DNA from: Brevibacillus_F sp035644815
GTDB taxonomy: Bacteria > Bacillota > Bacilli > Brevibacillales > Brevibacillaceae
Assembly: GCA_035644815.1 (NCBI GenBank)
Contig: DASQNU010000059.1
Coordinates: 1-12,329, forward strand
Reading direction: 5' to 3'
Length of the DNA: 12,329 nt
The notes below the pieces were generated by a model. It worked only from the letters and a program-made list of their open reading frames with translations. It did not search any database and was not told the origin of the DNA. Below are positions 1-6,624 of the stretch, in pieces. A program made the translations under genes and the position numbers. Position 1 is the stretch's first letter, and every line of letters starts with the position of its first letter.

Positions 1-1068
1 TTGATGGAAGATATGGGATGTATCGTCTGGACCCGGATGTGCCTCCGGATGAAATTGCACACTCATGATCGGCAGCTGCAAATGGCGCAGTCCTTCTACC
101 GATTTGTCGTTTACATTGCGATAGGTGACGGCCAGCACCCGTTTGTCGATCGACTCTTCTTTGACTACGTAGCCGTGATTTTGCGATGTCATGTATACTT
201 TCCCGGTGATCAGATCCTTCACCGGATGGTTGCTGCCGCGATGACCGTAGGACAATTTCTCCGTTTTCGCCTGGAACATGAGGGCGACCAACTGATGCCC
301 CAAGCAGATTCCCAATGTAGGATAGCTCTCTGCTGCTTTGCGCCATTCCGCACAATACGGGAGCAGATCTGCGGGGTCTCCCGGACCGTTGGAAAACACG
401 ATGCCATCCGGGGACAGCGCTTGGATTTGCGCGTAGGTGGTATTGAATGGAACAACGGTAACCTTGCAGCCGCTCTCCAGCAAAGATTGCAGGATGGAAC
501 GCTTTGCCCCCAGATCCACCAGCACGACATGCTCACCTTGCCCCGGGTAGGTTTCCATTTTTCGCGGAGAGACACTGGCCACCAGCGTTTTGCGAGTTTG
601 CTCATGTCCCTCTTGGTAAGCGGCCACTTCCTCTACCGAGAGCGGACGATCCGCGATGATGCCATAGATGTTGCCGTGTGTTCTTACCAGCTTGGTGATG
701 CTCCGCGTATCCACACCGGCCAGAATCGGAAAGCCGAAGTGCTCTGCAATTTGCCCAAGGGAGGAGCTGCTGCGGTAATGACTTGGCGCTTCGCACAATT
801 CACTGACCACCATGCCTTTCAGCGCTGGTGCCAGTGCTTCATAGTCCCATTCATTAATTCCGTAGTTGCCAATCAACGGGTAGGTAAAAGTCACGATCTG
901 TCCGGCGAAGGAGGGATCGGTCATAACCTCCTGATATCCAGTCATGCCTGTATGAAAAACCACTTCACCGTATGCATCCTGCATGGCCCCATGAAGCGTC
1001 CCTGTAAACACCTGCCCATTCGCCAGGGTAAGATATCCGGTGTTGTGTCCTTTGTTCTCTTGTTTCAA
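1..1068 (-). CDS. carA: Carbamoyl-phosphate synthase small subunit, probably arginine-specific (3' end cut by window edge)
   Basis: Glutaminase subunit of carbamoyl-phosphate synthase: it hydrolyses glutamine and passes ammonia to the large subunit (CarB) to make carbamoyl phosphate for citrulline and arginine. The minus-strand frame is open from a TTG at 1068 to the window edge, 356 codons; the family is usually about 360-380, so only a short C-terminal piece is missing. The N-terminal small-chain domain (about 1-150) contains a GYLTLANGQVFTG start and GMTGYQE. The C-terminal class I glutamine amidotransferase domain shows SNGPGDP, the nucleophile Cys255 in GICLGHQ, and His340/Glu342 in VQFHPEA. 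The TTG start is chosen because AGGAG lies 8 bases upstream; an in-frame GTG at 1077 would overlap that site. Its own promoter and ARG box, and the argCBD genes upstream, argue for the arginine paralogue rather than the pyrimidine one; that part is inference. carB probably follows beyond the edge. Confidence 0.95.
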   Translation of the reverse strand, partial: MKQENKGHNTGYLTLANGQVFTGTLHGAMQDAYGEVVFHTGMTGYQEVMTDPSFAGQIVTFTYPLIGNYGINEWDYEALAPALKGMVVSELCEAPSHYRSSSSLGQIAEHFGFPILAGVDTRSITKLVRTHGNIYGIIADRPLSVEEVAAYQEGHEQTRKTLVASVSPRKMETYPGQGEHVVLVDLGAKRSILQSLLESGCKVTVVPFNTTYAQIQALSPDGIVFSNGPGDPADLLPYCAEWRKAAESYPTLGICLGHQLVALMFQAKTEKLSYGHRGSNHPVKDLITGKVYMTSQNHGYVVKEESIDKRVLAVTYRNVNDKSVEGLRHLQLPIMSVQFHPEAHPGPDDTSHIFHQ

Positions 1069-1130
1069 AATGCCCACTCCTCTCTCTGTCAGTCGAATCC
1101 GTGTATGTTTAACGCAAACATATGCATAAT

Positions 1131-1148
1131 AATGAATTAATATACATG
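1131..1148 (-). promoter_or_regulatory. ARG box (AhrC/ArgR operator) upstream of carA
   Basis: On the minus strand this 18-mer reads CATGTATATTAATTCATT, close to the known ARG box pattern (TGAAT, A/T-rich centre, ATTCA) with one clear departure in the left half. It overlaps the proposed -10 box of carA, so a bound arginine repressor (AhrC/ArgR) would block RNA polymerase. The match is seen directly; repressor binding is inferred. Confidence 0.75.
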
Positions 1149-1167
1149 ATAATTAATAAAAATGCAA
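1139..1167 (-). promoter_or_regulatory. Candidate sigma-A promoter of carA
   Basis: Minus-strand TTGCAT (1167-1162), a 17-base spacer, then TATATT (1144-1139). Spacing is ideal and the -10 box is one base from consensus. The -35 box uses bases of the 3' arm of the argD terminator, and the -10 box lies inside the ARG box. The predicted start is about 1132, giving a leader of about 65 bases before the TTG start. Confidence 0.6.
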
Positions 1168-1196
1168 CGAGTATTCTAAAAATAGACACTCGTTGC
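1151..1196 (-). terminator. Rho-independent terminator after argD
   Basis: On the minus strand a perfect 9-bp stem, GCAACGAGT (1196-1188) with ACTCGTTGC (1172-1164), encloses an inner TCTA/TAGA stem, and ATTTTTATT follows. It begins 10 bases past the argD stop, so argC-argB-argD should end here and carA should need its own promoter. Confidence 0.85.
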
Positions 1197-1205
1197 TCGT
1201 TATTT

Positions 1206-2390
1206 TTATACGTTTTGGAGTGCGTCCTCTAATGCTGCGGCAATTTTTTCGATCTCATCCTCGGTCGTAATATACGAAGGAAGCAGCCGTACTACCTGCG
1301 GGCCTGCTACCAATAGCAGGATACTGTGCTGTTCACGAATGTAGGTGATCAAATCTGCTGCCGGTTGAGCCGTTTCAAGGCCAAGCAGCAAGCCCTTTCC
1401 GCGAATCGCCTTCACCTTGTCAGGATACGCCTGCTGTATGGTTTGCAGACGATCCATCAATTGTTGATGCAAGGCTTTCACCTTTGCGGGCGCTTGCTCT
1501 GCGATCATTGTCTCTACCGTAGCAATGCCCGCCGCCATCGCCAATGGATTGCCCCCGAATGTGGTCCCATGCGTGCCCGGTGTAAAACCTTGGGCCACTT
1601 CCTCCGTTGCCAGGATCCCGCCTACCGGGAAGCCGCTGCCCAGCGCTTTGGCAACCGATATGATGTCCGGCTTGATGCCGTAATGCTGGTAGGAAAACCA
1701 CTCTCCTGTGCGCCCCATTCCCGTCTGGATCTCGTCTATGATCAGCAGAGCTCCATGTGTGTCGCAGAGCTTGCGAAGCTCCTTGACCCACGCTTCCTCA
1801 GCCGTATTGACGCCGCCTTCCCCTTGGACCAGTTCCAGCATGACCGCGCATGTCTTGGGGCTGATCGCTTCTTGGACAGCTTGCACATCGTTATACGGCA
1901 GATGAACAAACCCTTCCGGCAGCGGCAGGAAGCCTTCCTTCACTTTGTCCTGCCCGGTTGCAGTCAAAGTAGCCAATGTCCGTCCGTGAAACGATTGTTT
2001 AAAGGTAATAATCTCGTAGCGCTCTTCGCCCTTCACTTTTTGCATATAGCGCCGGGCCAGCTTGATTGCCGCCTCATTGGCTTCCGCTCCGCTGTTGCAA
2101 AAAAAGGCACGATCCAGACCGGAGATGGCCGCCAACTTTTCTGCCAGCTGCTCTTGCAGAGGGTGCTCCACCAGATTGCTGGCATGCCAGAGCGTATCCA
2201 CCTGTTCATGCAGTCGTTTAGCGACTGTCGGCGGCACGTGTCCCAGTGCGTTAACCCCAATACCCGATGTAGCATCGAGGTATTCGCGTCCTTTGTCGTC
2301 CCAGACACGATTTCCTTGACCCTTTACTGGCCGAATTGGCCATTTCGGGTACGTATTCATCAAATGTGCTGCTGTTGTCGCCGTACTCAT
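1206..2390 (-). CDS. argD: Acetylornithine aminotransferase
   Basis: PLP-dependent class III aminotransferase that converts N-acetylglutamate semialdehyde to N-acetylornithine with glutamate as amino donor; cytosolic. At 394 residues it has the usual family length. Visible motifs in order: NSGAEANEAAIKLAR at 99-113 (cofactor phosphate cradle), FHGRT at 134-138, LLIIDEIQTGMGRTG at 215-229 with Asp219 contacting the pyridine nitrogen, SVAKALGSGFPVGG with the Schiff-base Lys248, and HGTTFGGNP at 274-282. The ATG overlaps the argB stop by four bases (ATGA), with AAGGAG seven bases upstream inside argB, which points to translational coupling. It is the last gene of the argCBD unit and a strong terminator follows. 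Related enzymes can also act on succinyl-diaminopimelate or ornithine, but the operon makes the acetylornithine role by far the likeliest. Confidence 0.96.
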   Translation of the reverse strand: MSTATTAAHLMNTYPKWPIRPVKGQGNRVWDDKGREYLDATSGIGVNALGHVPPTVAKRLHEQVDTLWHASNLVEHPLQEQLAEKLAAISGLDRAFFCNSGAEANEAAIKLARRYMQKVKGEERYEIITFKQSFHGRTLATLTATGQDKVKEGFLPLPEGFVHLPYNDVQAVQEAISPKTCAVMLELVQGEGGVNTAEEAWVKELRKLCDTHGALLIIDEIQTGMGRTGEWFSYQHYGIKPDIISVAKALGSGFPVGGILATEEVAQGFTPGTHGTTFGGNPLAMAAGIATVETMIAEQAPAKVKALHQQLMDRLQTIQQAYPDKVKAIRGKGLLLGLETAQPAADLITYIREQHSILLLVAGPQVVRLLPSYITTEDEIEKIAAALEDALQNV

Positions 2391-3181
2391 ATTCCCACTC
2401 CTTTGATTGTTGTTCCTATCTCTCTACCTGCGCTTGCCTGCTTGAGATCATCGGCTTCTCCCAGGCAGATGACTACTTCCTTTACGCCCTCTTGCAAGGC
2501 ATCCAGCGCAGCTTTTACTTTGGGGATCATGCCCCCGTAGATTTCCCCTGATGCAATCATGTTTTCAATTTGCGCTGCATTTGTATGCGTGAGCAGTCTT
2601 TTTTCACCCTGTGCATCCGTCTGCAAAATGCCCGGCACATCTGTAATCATCAGCAGTTTTTTTGCTTGGAGCGCTGCAGCGATGGCTCCCGCTGCCGTAT
2701 CGGCATTAATGTTGAAACAGCTCTTCCCGTCAGCCGAGATCCCTACCGGTGCGATAACCGGAATGTAGCCAGCTGTGAGAATCGTCTGAATCACACTTCC
2801 ATCGACTTGCTCAATCTCTCCCACCTGTCCGAGTGGCTTCGTGGTTTTCCGAGCAGTCAATAGTCCTCCGTCCTCTCCGCTCACCCCCCATGCTTTTCCG
2901 CCAGCCTGTTGAATCCGACGAACCAATTGTTTATTGATTTGTCCGGCGAGTACCATCTCCACCACTTGCATCGTTTGCTCACAAGTAACTCGCAGGCCAT
3001 CTGCAAATTGCGGTTCGATCTGCAGGGAGGAGAGCATGGCGTTGATCGCCGGCCCGCCGCCATGGACGATGACCAGCTGCTGACCGTCCCGTTGCAAAGC
3101 TGCAATGGCGGCAAAAAACGATTCCGGTAATTGCTCCATTGTACTGCCGCCGCATTTTAGCACTATCAACGATTCTTTCAT
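2387..3181 (-). CDS. argB: Acetylglutamate kinase
   Basis: Amino-acid kinase family enzyme that phosphorylates N-acetylglutamate to N-acetylglutamyl-5-phosphate, the substrate of ArgC. Its 264 residues match the short, E. coli/Bacillus-like form. Motifs: LKCGGST near the N terminus with Lys9 as phosphate-binding lysine, HGGGPAIN at 40-47 (glycine-rich substrate loop), FNINADTAAG at 156-165 with Asn159 and Asp161, ITDVPGIL at 179-186, and GGMIPKV with catalytic Lys221. It has no N-terminal extension before the kinase core, the part that forms the arginine-sensing hexamer in feedback-inhibited homologues, so it is probably not strongly arginine-inhibited; that is inference. TAGGAGAG lies at good distance before the ATG. 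argC ends only 14 bases upstream, leaving no room for argJ, which usually sits here in Bacillus-type clusters. Confidence 0.96.
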   Translation of the reverse strand: MKESLIVLKCGGSTMEQLPESFFAAIAALQRDGQQLVIVHGGGPAINAMLSSLQIEPQFADGLRVTCEQTMQVVEMVLAGQINKQLVRRIQQAGGKAWGVSGEDGGLLTARKTTKPLGQVGEIEQVDGSVIQTILTAGYIPVIAPVGISADGKSCFNINADTAAGAIAAALQAKKLLMITDVPGILQTDAQGEKRLLTHTNAAQIENMIASGEIYGGMIPKVKAALDALQEGVKEVVICLGEADDLKQASAGREIGTTIKGVGI

Positions 3182-3195
3182 GATCTCTCTCCTAT

Positions 3196-4236
3196 CTACG
3201 GAAATACAGGTACGATCGGCAACCCGATTGTTTCCTCCAGCCCAAACATGATGTTCATATTTTGCACCGCTTGACCCGCTGCTCCCTTGACGACATTATC
3301 AATTACGGAAAGCACGATGACGCGACCCGTTCTTTCATCGAGGTGCAGGGCGATGTCGCAATAGTTGGAACCATATACTTCTTTTGTCCGCGGATGGCTG
3401 CCAAAAGGCCGTATCCGGACAAACGGTTTGTCTGCATATGCCGCCTCATAGAGCTGTTGCAATTGCTCGGCAGTGACCGTGGTTTGCAGCTTGGCATAAG
3501 CCGTAGCCAGGATTCCGCGCGTCATGGGTACTAGATGCGGCGTAAACTGGATCAGTGGTTCCGCACCCGTCTGCCTGTGCAGCTCCTGTTCAATTTCCGG
3601 GGTATGCTGATGCTGCCCCACTTTATAGGCCGAAATGCTTTCATTGACTTCACTGAAATGTACCCCGAGGGAAACGCCCCTGCCAGCACCGGAAACCCCG
3701 GATTTGGCATCTACAATCCAGCTCTTCTGGTCAACCCAACCGCTTTTTGCCAGCGGCAGCAATCCCAGCAAGGTAGCCGTTGGATAACAGCCTGGATTGG
3801 CGAGGAGCGTTGCATCAGCAACTCTTTCCCGATTCCACTCCGGCAGGCCAAACACAGCCCGGTCCAGCCAATCCTGTGCAGCTGGCTCTTTTTTATACCA
3901 GCTGCGATATTGCTCAGGTGACGACAAGCGAAAATCTCCGGAAAGATCAATCACGCGTACCCCTTTTTCAATCAGCTGCGGAGAAAGCGCACTGCTGACA
4001 CCCGCCGGCGTTGCCAGAAAGATCAGTTCATTGTCGCTGGCCATCCGCTCCGGATCAATTGCCTCCAATCGCGGCAATGCCTGCCCGGTGAGATGCTGAA
4101 AAGCAGGGACCAGGGACTCCCCTTCTGCCGAGCTTGTATACAGTCGATTCACTTTTGCCAATGGATGCTGGGAAAGCAGACGGATCAGCTCTACACCGCT
4201 GTATCCAGTTGCTCCGACAATTCCGACTCGTATCAT
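3196..4236 (-). CDS. argC: N-acetyl-gamma-glutamyl-phosphate reductase
   Basis: NADPH-dependent reductase that turns N-acetylglutamyl-5-phosphate into N-acetylglutamate semialdehyde, the step between ArgB and ArgD. Length is 346 residues, normal for the type 1 family. The N-terminal Rossmann fold begins MIRVGIVGATGYSG with the dinucleotide glycines at 8-14. The catalytic cysteine is Cys150 in LLANPGCYPTAT, and FLATPAGVSS (73-82) and VIDLSGDFR (95-103) are typical of the fold. The C-terminal part contains PHLVPMTRGILAT and ends after a GAAGQAVQNMNIMFG segment. The ATG at 4236 follows AGAAGGG at a slightly long spacing. It is the first gene of argC-argB-argD, with an ARG box just upstream, so repression by arginine through AhrC/ArgR is expected. 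Confidence 0.97.
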   Translation of the reverse strand: MIRVGIVGATGYSGVELIRLLSQHPLAKVNRLYTSSAEGESLVPAFQHLTGQALPRLEAIDPERMASDNELIFLATPAGVSSALSPQLIEKGVRVIDLSGDFRLSSPEQYRSWYKKEPAAQDWLDRAVFGLPEWNRERVADATLLANPGCYPTATLLGLLPLAKSGWVDQKSWIVDAKSGVSGAGRGVSLGVHFSEVNESISAYKVGQHQHTPEIEQELHRQTGAEPLIQFTPHLVPMTRGILATAYAKLQTTVTAEQLQQLYEAAYADKPFVRIRPFGSHPRTKEVYGSNYCDIALHLDERTGRVIVLSVIDNVVKGAAGQAVQNMNIMFGLEETIGLPIVPVFP

Positions 4237-4250
4237 GGTTTTCTACACCC

Positions 4251-4268
4251 TTCTGAATTTTTATACAA
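4251..4268 (-). promoter_or_regulatory. ARG box (AhrC/ArgR operator) upstream of argC
   Basis: Minus-strand TTGTATAAAAATTCAGAA matches the Bacillus ARG box core TGAATAAAAATTCA with a single substitution. It lies 14 bases before the argC ATG and covers the predicted transcription start. A weaker, second box-like sequence (TGTATTTTTATTAT) is visible at about 4274-4287, which would fit two operators side by side. Operator function is inferred from the match and position. Confidence 0.8.
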
Positions 4269-4270
4269 CA

Positions 4271-4299
4271 ATAATAATAAAAATACAGAAGAAACACAA
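4271..4299 (-). promoter_or_regulatory. Possible promoter of argCBD
   Basis: Minus-strand TTGTGT (4299-4294), 17-base spacer, TATTAT (4276-4271). The -35 box is weak. A competing -10 choice is TATAAA at 4265-4260 inside the ARG box, but it lacks a recognisable -35. Either choice places an ARG box over the promoter. Confidence 0.35.
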
Positions 4300-4301
4300 A
4301 C

Positions 4302-4332
4302 AAAAAACGTCCGACTTTTTTTGACGGACGTT
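4302..4332 (-). terminator. Rho-independent terminator after the cytochrome c gene
   Basis: Minus strand: AACGTCCG (4332-4325), an 11-base A-rich loop, CGGACGTT (4313-4306), then more T residues. It lies about 20 bases past the cytochrome stop and before the argC promoter, separating the two units. Confidence 0.85.
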
Positions 4333-4350
4333 CTCGCCTTTACACAATCA

Positions 4351-4761
4351 TCATTTTTTATCAGCCAGCCACGCTGCTACGGCTTCCGCATCAGCACCAG
4401 TTGCCATCCCTGGTGGCATACCGCCTTTTCCTTTTTCAATAATCTCCATGATTTGCTCACGGCTGTATTTGGAGCCCACAGCCGTCAGATTGGGTCCGAC
4501 CATCCCCTCCAGATTCTGACCATGGCAAGAGGCGCACTTGTTTTTATAAGTCGCTTCTGCAGCCGCTGCATCATACGTAGCATTTCCCCCGGTTGCCGGT
4601 GGTGTTTCTGTCGCTGGTGTTTCTGTCGCCGGTGTTTCTGTCGCTGGTGTCTCGGTAGCTGGTTGACCGGCTGGTTGCTGCGCCTGATCCCCGCCGCCGC
4701 CACAGGCGCTAAGCGCAATGGTCAAAGCACCTGCTGCTGCGAACCCCCATAAACGGTTCAT
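4351..4761 (-). CDS. cccB: Lipoprotein cytochrome c (c-551 / CccB-like)
   Basis: Small membrane-anchored c-type cytochrome of 136 residues, expected to carry electrons on the outer face of the membrane to a terminal oxidase. The N terminus is a lipoprotein signal: a short charged start, hydrophobic GFAAAGALTIAL, and lipobox LSAC with Cys20 as lipidation site. A flexible linker follows, with four PATET repeats at 34-53. The haem domain (about 61-136) has the covalent haem motif CASCH at 76-80, GPNL at 89-92, and the probable axial Met115 in GGMPPGM (Met119 is the alternative). AAGGGAGG lies 7 bases before the ATG. The family resemblance is to Bacillus cytochrome c-551; B. subtilis also has cccB near prfB, which supports the symbol, but CccB and other small c-551 proteins are hard to separate by eye. 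It is divergent from the kinase gene and has its own terminator. Confidence 0.88.
   Translation of the reverse strand: MNRLWGFAAAGALTIALSACGGGGDQAQQPAGQPATETPATETPATETPATETPPATGGNATYDAAAAEATYKNKCASCHGQNLEGMVGPNLTAVGSKYSREQIMEIIEKGKGGMPPGMATGADAEAVAAWLADKK
4603..4662 (-). repeat. Four tandem 15-bp repeats coding PATET
   Basis: Four in-frame 15-base units in the linker of the cytochrome lipoprotein. On the plus strand units one and three are both TGTTTCTGTCGCTGG, unit two differs by one base, and unit four is more diverged. Each adds five residues (PATET) between the lipid anchor and the haem domain. Confidence 0.9.
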
Positions 4762-4778
4762 GTCGCTTCCTCCCTTAG

Positions 4779-4821
4779 ATGTTCTTTCTCGCTAAGTATT
4801 CCTCACCGTAAGAAAGAACAT
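4779..4821. repeat. Perfect 11-bp inverted repeat in the divergent cccB/kinase intergenic region
   Basis: ATGTTCTTTCT (4779-4789) and AGAAAGAACAT (4811-4821) are exact reverse complements separated by 21 bases. The arm centres are 32 bases apart, about three helical turns. The repeat lies just before the ribosome binding site of the cytochrome gene and about 80 bases before the kinase start. It could be a two-site operator or a leader hairpin next to the cytochrome ribosome binding site; the sequence does not decide between them. There is no T-run, so it is not a terminator. Confidence 0.6.
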
Positions 4822-4834
4822 ACGGTTCGTCAGT

Positions 4835-4860
4835 AGGAATTTTGACAATAAATGGCGAAA
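4835..4860 (+). promoter_or_regulatory. Possible sigma-H promoter of the kinase gene
   Basis: AGGAATT (4835-4841), a 12-base gap, then GGCGAAA (4854-4860) resembles the sigma-H pattern (AGGAWWW, 11-12 bases, RNNGAAT) with one mismatch in the -10. A perfect sigma-A -35 TTGACA overlaps it at 4842-4847, but at 17 bases only TTGCAA is found as -10. The distance to the ATG (about 32 bases from the expected start) suits either reading. Confidence 0.35.
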
Positions 4861-4899
4861 AGCTTTGCAAAACGATCTTTATAAAAACGGGGTTGAGAT

Positions 4900-6618
4900 A
4901 TGAATCAGGATGCCTTGCTTGTTCATACCCTTCATGCTTTTTTGCCTTTTGAGGTGATGATTCTCGACGAAACAGGAGCCATTCAATTTTTGAATCGATC
5001 TGCAGAAGAGTATTTGGGCTGCCGTATGGAAAATGTGATAGGTACGAATATCGAGGCATTTTTCCCGAGGCTTCTGTCGGATCACAATCATTTGGAATGT
5101 TCACATCGCCGTATGGAGATCAAACCTTTTTCCTTCGCTGAGAAATCCTTTTATCTTTGCATTGCGAAGGACATGGCAGAAAAAAGACGGCTGGAAAACG
5201 AACTGCGGTCGACCGAGGAGGAATTTCGGGAAGCCATCGATTTGCAGCAAGGGATGATCTTCAAATATAAAAAGGTGGACGGACGATTCATCCATACTTT
5301 GTGCAATGGCGAGCTCGCATATAAACTAGGGCGGAACCCTGAAACTGTCATCGGATGCGAGTTGTCCGATTTTCTCCCTCCTGAAGTTGCCGAGCGCAAA
5401 ATTGCTTATTATGAACGTGCTTGGAATGGAGAAAGCGTCACCTATGAAGGGACTAGCGGGACCGGAATTACGTATCTGGCGATATTGAAGCCTGTCTATC
5501 GCAATGGTGTAGTGACAGAAGTAATTGGCTCGTGTGTAGACATTACGGATCGCAAACGGGTCGAGGAGGAACTGCGGCTTAGCGAGGAACGCTATCGCCT
5601 GATTGCCGATAACGTGCTGGATCTCATTCGCACAGTGGATAGAGACGGCATCATTCTTTATGCTTCTCCTTCCCACGCAACTGTCCTAGGCTACGATCCG
5701 GAAACTTTAGTGGGAAAAAAATGCTCGACTCTTCTTTATCCGGAAGATCTTGATGCTGCTACGCGCTTATTTCGGGAAATGCTGCGGACCAAGCAGCCTA
5801 CCCCGTGTTCCGAATTTCGTTATCAAGATGTGAACGGGAATATACATATTATTGAGGTGAGAGGCATCCCTGTGTTGGGAGCTGACAAAGAGGTAGAAAA
5901 GGTGATCATCTTTGGTCGTGATATCTCGGAGCGACGGAAAACGGAGGAGCTGCTGCGACATTCCGATAAATTATCCGTACTGGGTGAGCTGGCCGCCGGA
6001 ATTGCCCATGAGATTCGCAACCCTTTGACTGCCCTGCGAGGGTTTATCCAGCTATTACAGACCGAAAATTTCGAAAATAAACGCTACCTGGATGTCATGA
6101 TGGCAGAAATCGACCGCATCAATTTCATTGCCAGCGAGCTGCTTTTGCTGGCAAAGCCACAGGCCCATCATTTCAGAAGACACGATCTCTATTTCTTGCT
6201 GCACAGTGTCATCAAGCTGCTCGAGCCGCAGACCAATATGGATAATATCCGAATATGCCTAACCCTGAATGCCCCCATTCCGTTTATTTACTGCGAAGAA
6301 AAACAAATGAAGCAAGTGTTTATCAACTTGATCAAGAATGGAATTGAAGCCATGCCAGAGGGCGGCGACCTCTTCATTTCCATCTCCTTGCCGAATAGCA
6401 ATCATGTACGGATTCAATTTATCGACCAAGGCTGCGGCATTCCCGAGGAATTGATCCCGCGTCTCGGTGAACCTTTTTACAGCACAAAAGAAAAGGGGAC
6501 TGGCCTCGGGCTGATGGTCAGCCAAAAAATCATCAAAGAGCATCACGGACAGTTAACCATAGAAAGTCAGGTAGGAAAAGGAACGGTGGTCAGCATTGTG
6601 CTTCCCACCGTTTTGTAA
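4900..6618 (+). CDS. Cytosolic three-PAS sensor histidine kinase, sporulation-kinase-like
   Basis: Soluble sensor histidine kinase of 572 residues with no membrane segment or signal peptide. Three PAS regions can be made out: a short one at about 10-95 (VMILDETGAIQFLN), a second at about 105-220 closing with VIGSCVDITDRKR, and a third at about 228-345 closing with VIIFGRDISERRK. The dimerisation domain follows with phosphoacceptor His370 in AHEIRNPLTALRGFIQLLQ. The ATPase domain has the N box NLIKNGIEAMPEGG with Asn480, the G1 box DQGCGIP at 509-515, the F box EPFYSTK and the G2 box GTGLGL at 533-538. The H-box is of the type seen in KinA/KinB/KinE-like kinases that feed Spo0F in the phosphorelay. 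No response regulator lies beside it, as is normal for those kinases. The signal is unknown, and another partner regulator is possible. The ATG is preceded by a weak GGGG site 7 bases away. A possible sigma-H promoter lies upstream. It converges on prfB with a 6-base gap. Confidence 0.9.
   Translation: MNQDALLVHTLHAFLPFEVMILDETGAIQFLNRSAEEYLGCRMENVIGTNIEAFFPRLLSDHNHLECSHRRMEIKPFSFAEKSFYLCIAKDMAEKRRLENELRSTEEEFREAIDLQQGMIFKYKKVDGRFIHTLCNGELAYKLGRNPETVIGCELSDFLPPEVAERKIAYYERAWNGESVTYEGTSGTGITYLAILKPVYRNGVVTEVIGSCVDITDRKRVEEELRLSEERYRLIADNVLDLIRTVDRDGIILYASPSHATVLGYDPETLVGKKCSTLLYPEDLDAATRLFREMLRTKQPTPCSEFRYQDVNGNIHIIEVRGIPVLGADKEVEKVIIFGRDISERRKTEELLRHSDKLSVLGELAAGIAHEIRNPLTALRGFIQLLQTENFENKRYLDVMMAEIDRINFIASELLLLAKPQAHHFRRHDLYFLLHSVIKLLEPQTNMDNIRICLTLNAPIPFIYCEEKQMKQVFINLIKNGIEAMPEGGDLFISISLPNSNHVRIQFIDQGCGIPEELIPRLGEPFYSTKEKGTGLGLMVSQKIIKEHHGQLTIESQVGKGTVVSIVLPTVL
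6582..6614. terminator. Terminator-like hairpin in the last codons of the kinase gene, possibly shared with prfB
   Basis: AACGGTGG (6582-6589) pairs perfectly with CCACCGTT (6605-6612), with an inner AGCA-TTG-TGCT hairpin, so the whole element folds well. On the plus strand the T-run after the stem is short (TTTTG, partly in the stem). On the minus strand it starts 12 bases past the prfB stop and is followed by CCTTTTCC. The stem is clear; termination in either direction is inferred, because the T-tracts are weak. Confidence 0.5.
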
Positions 6619-6624
6619 CCAAGC

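Noticed and set aside
1..1140. Long plus-strand open frame (379 codons)
   Set aside because: It lies exactly opposite carA, which has full family motifs on the minus strand; the plus-strand protein shows no known motif and begins at the window edge.
1326..2540. Plus-strand open frame of 404 codons
   Set aside because: It is antisense to argD and the end of argB, both certain; no domain or ribosome binding site supports it.
4775..5104. Minus-strand open frame of 109 codons upstream of the cytochrome gene
   Set aside because: It overlaps the N-terminal part of the kinase and the regulatory gap; no motif or good ribosome binding site is seen.
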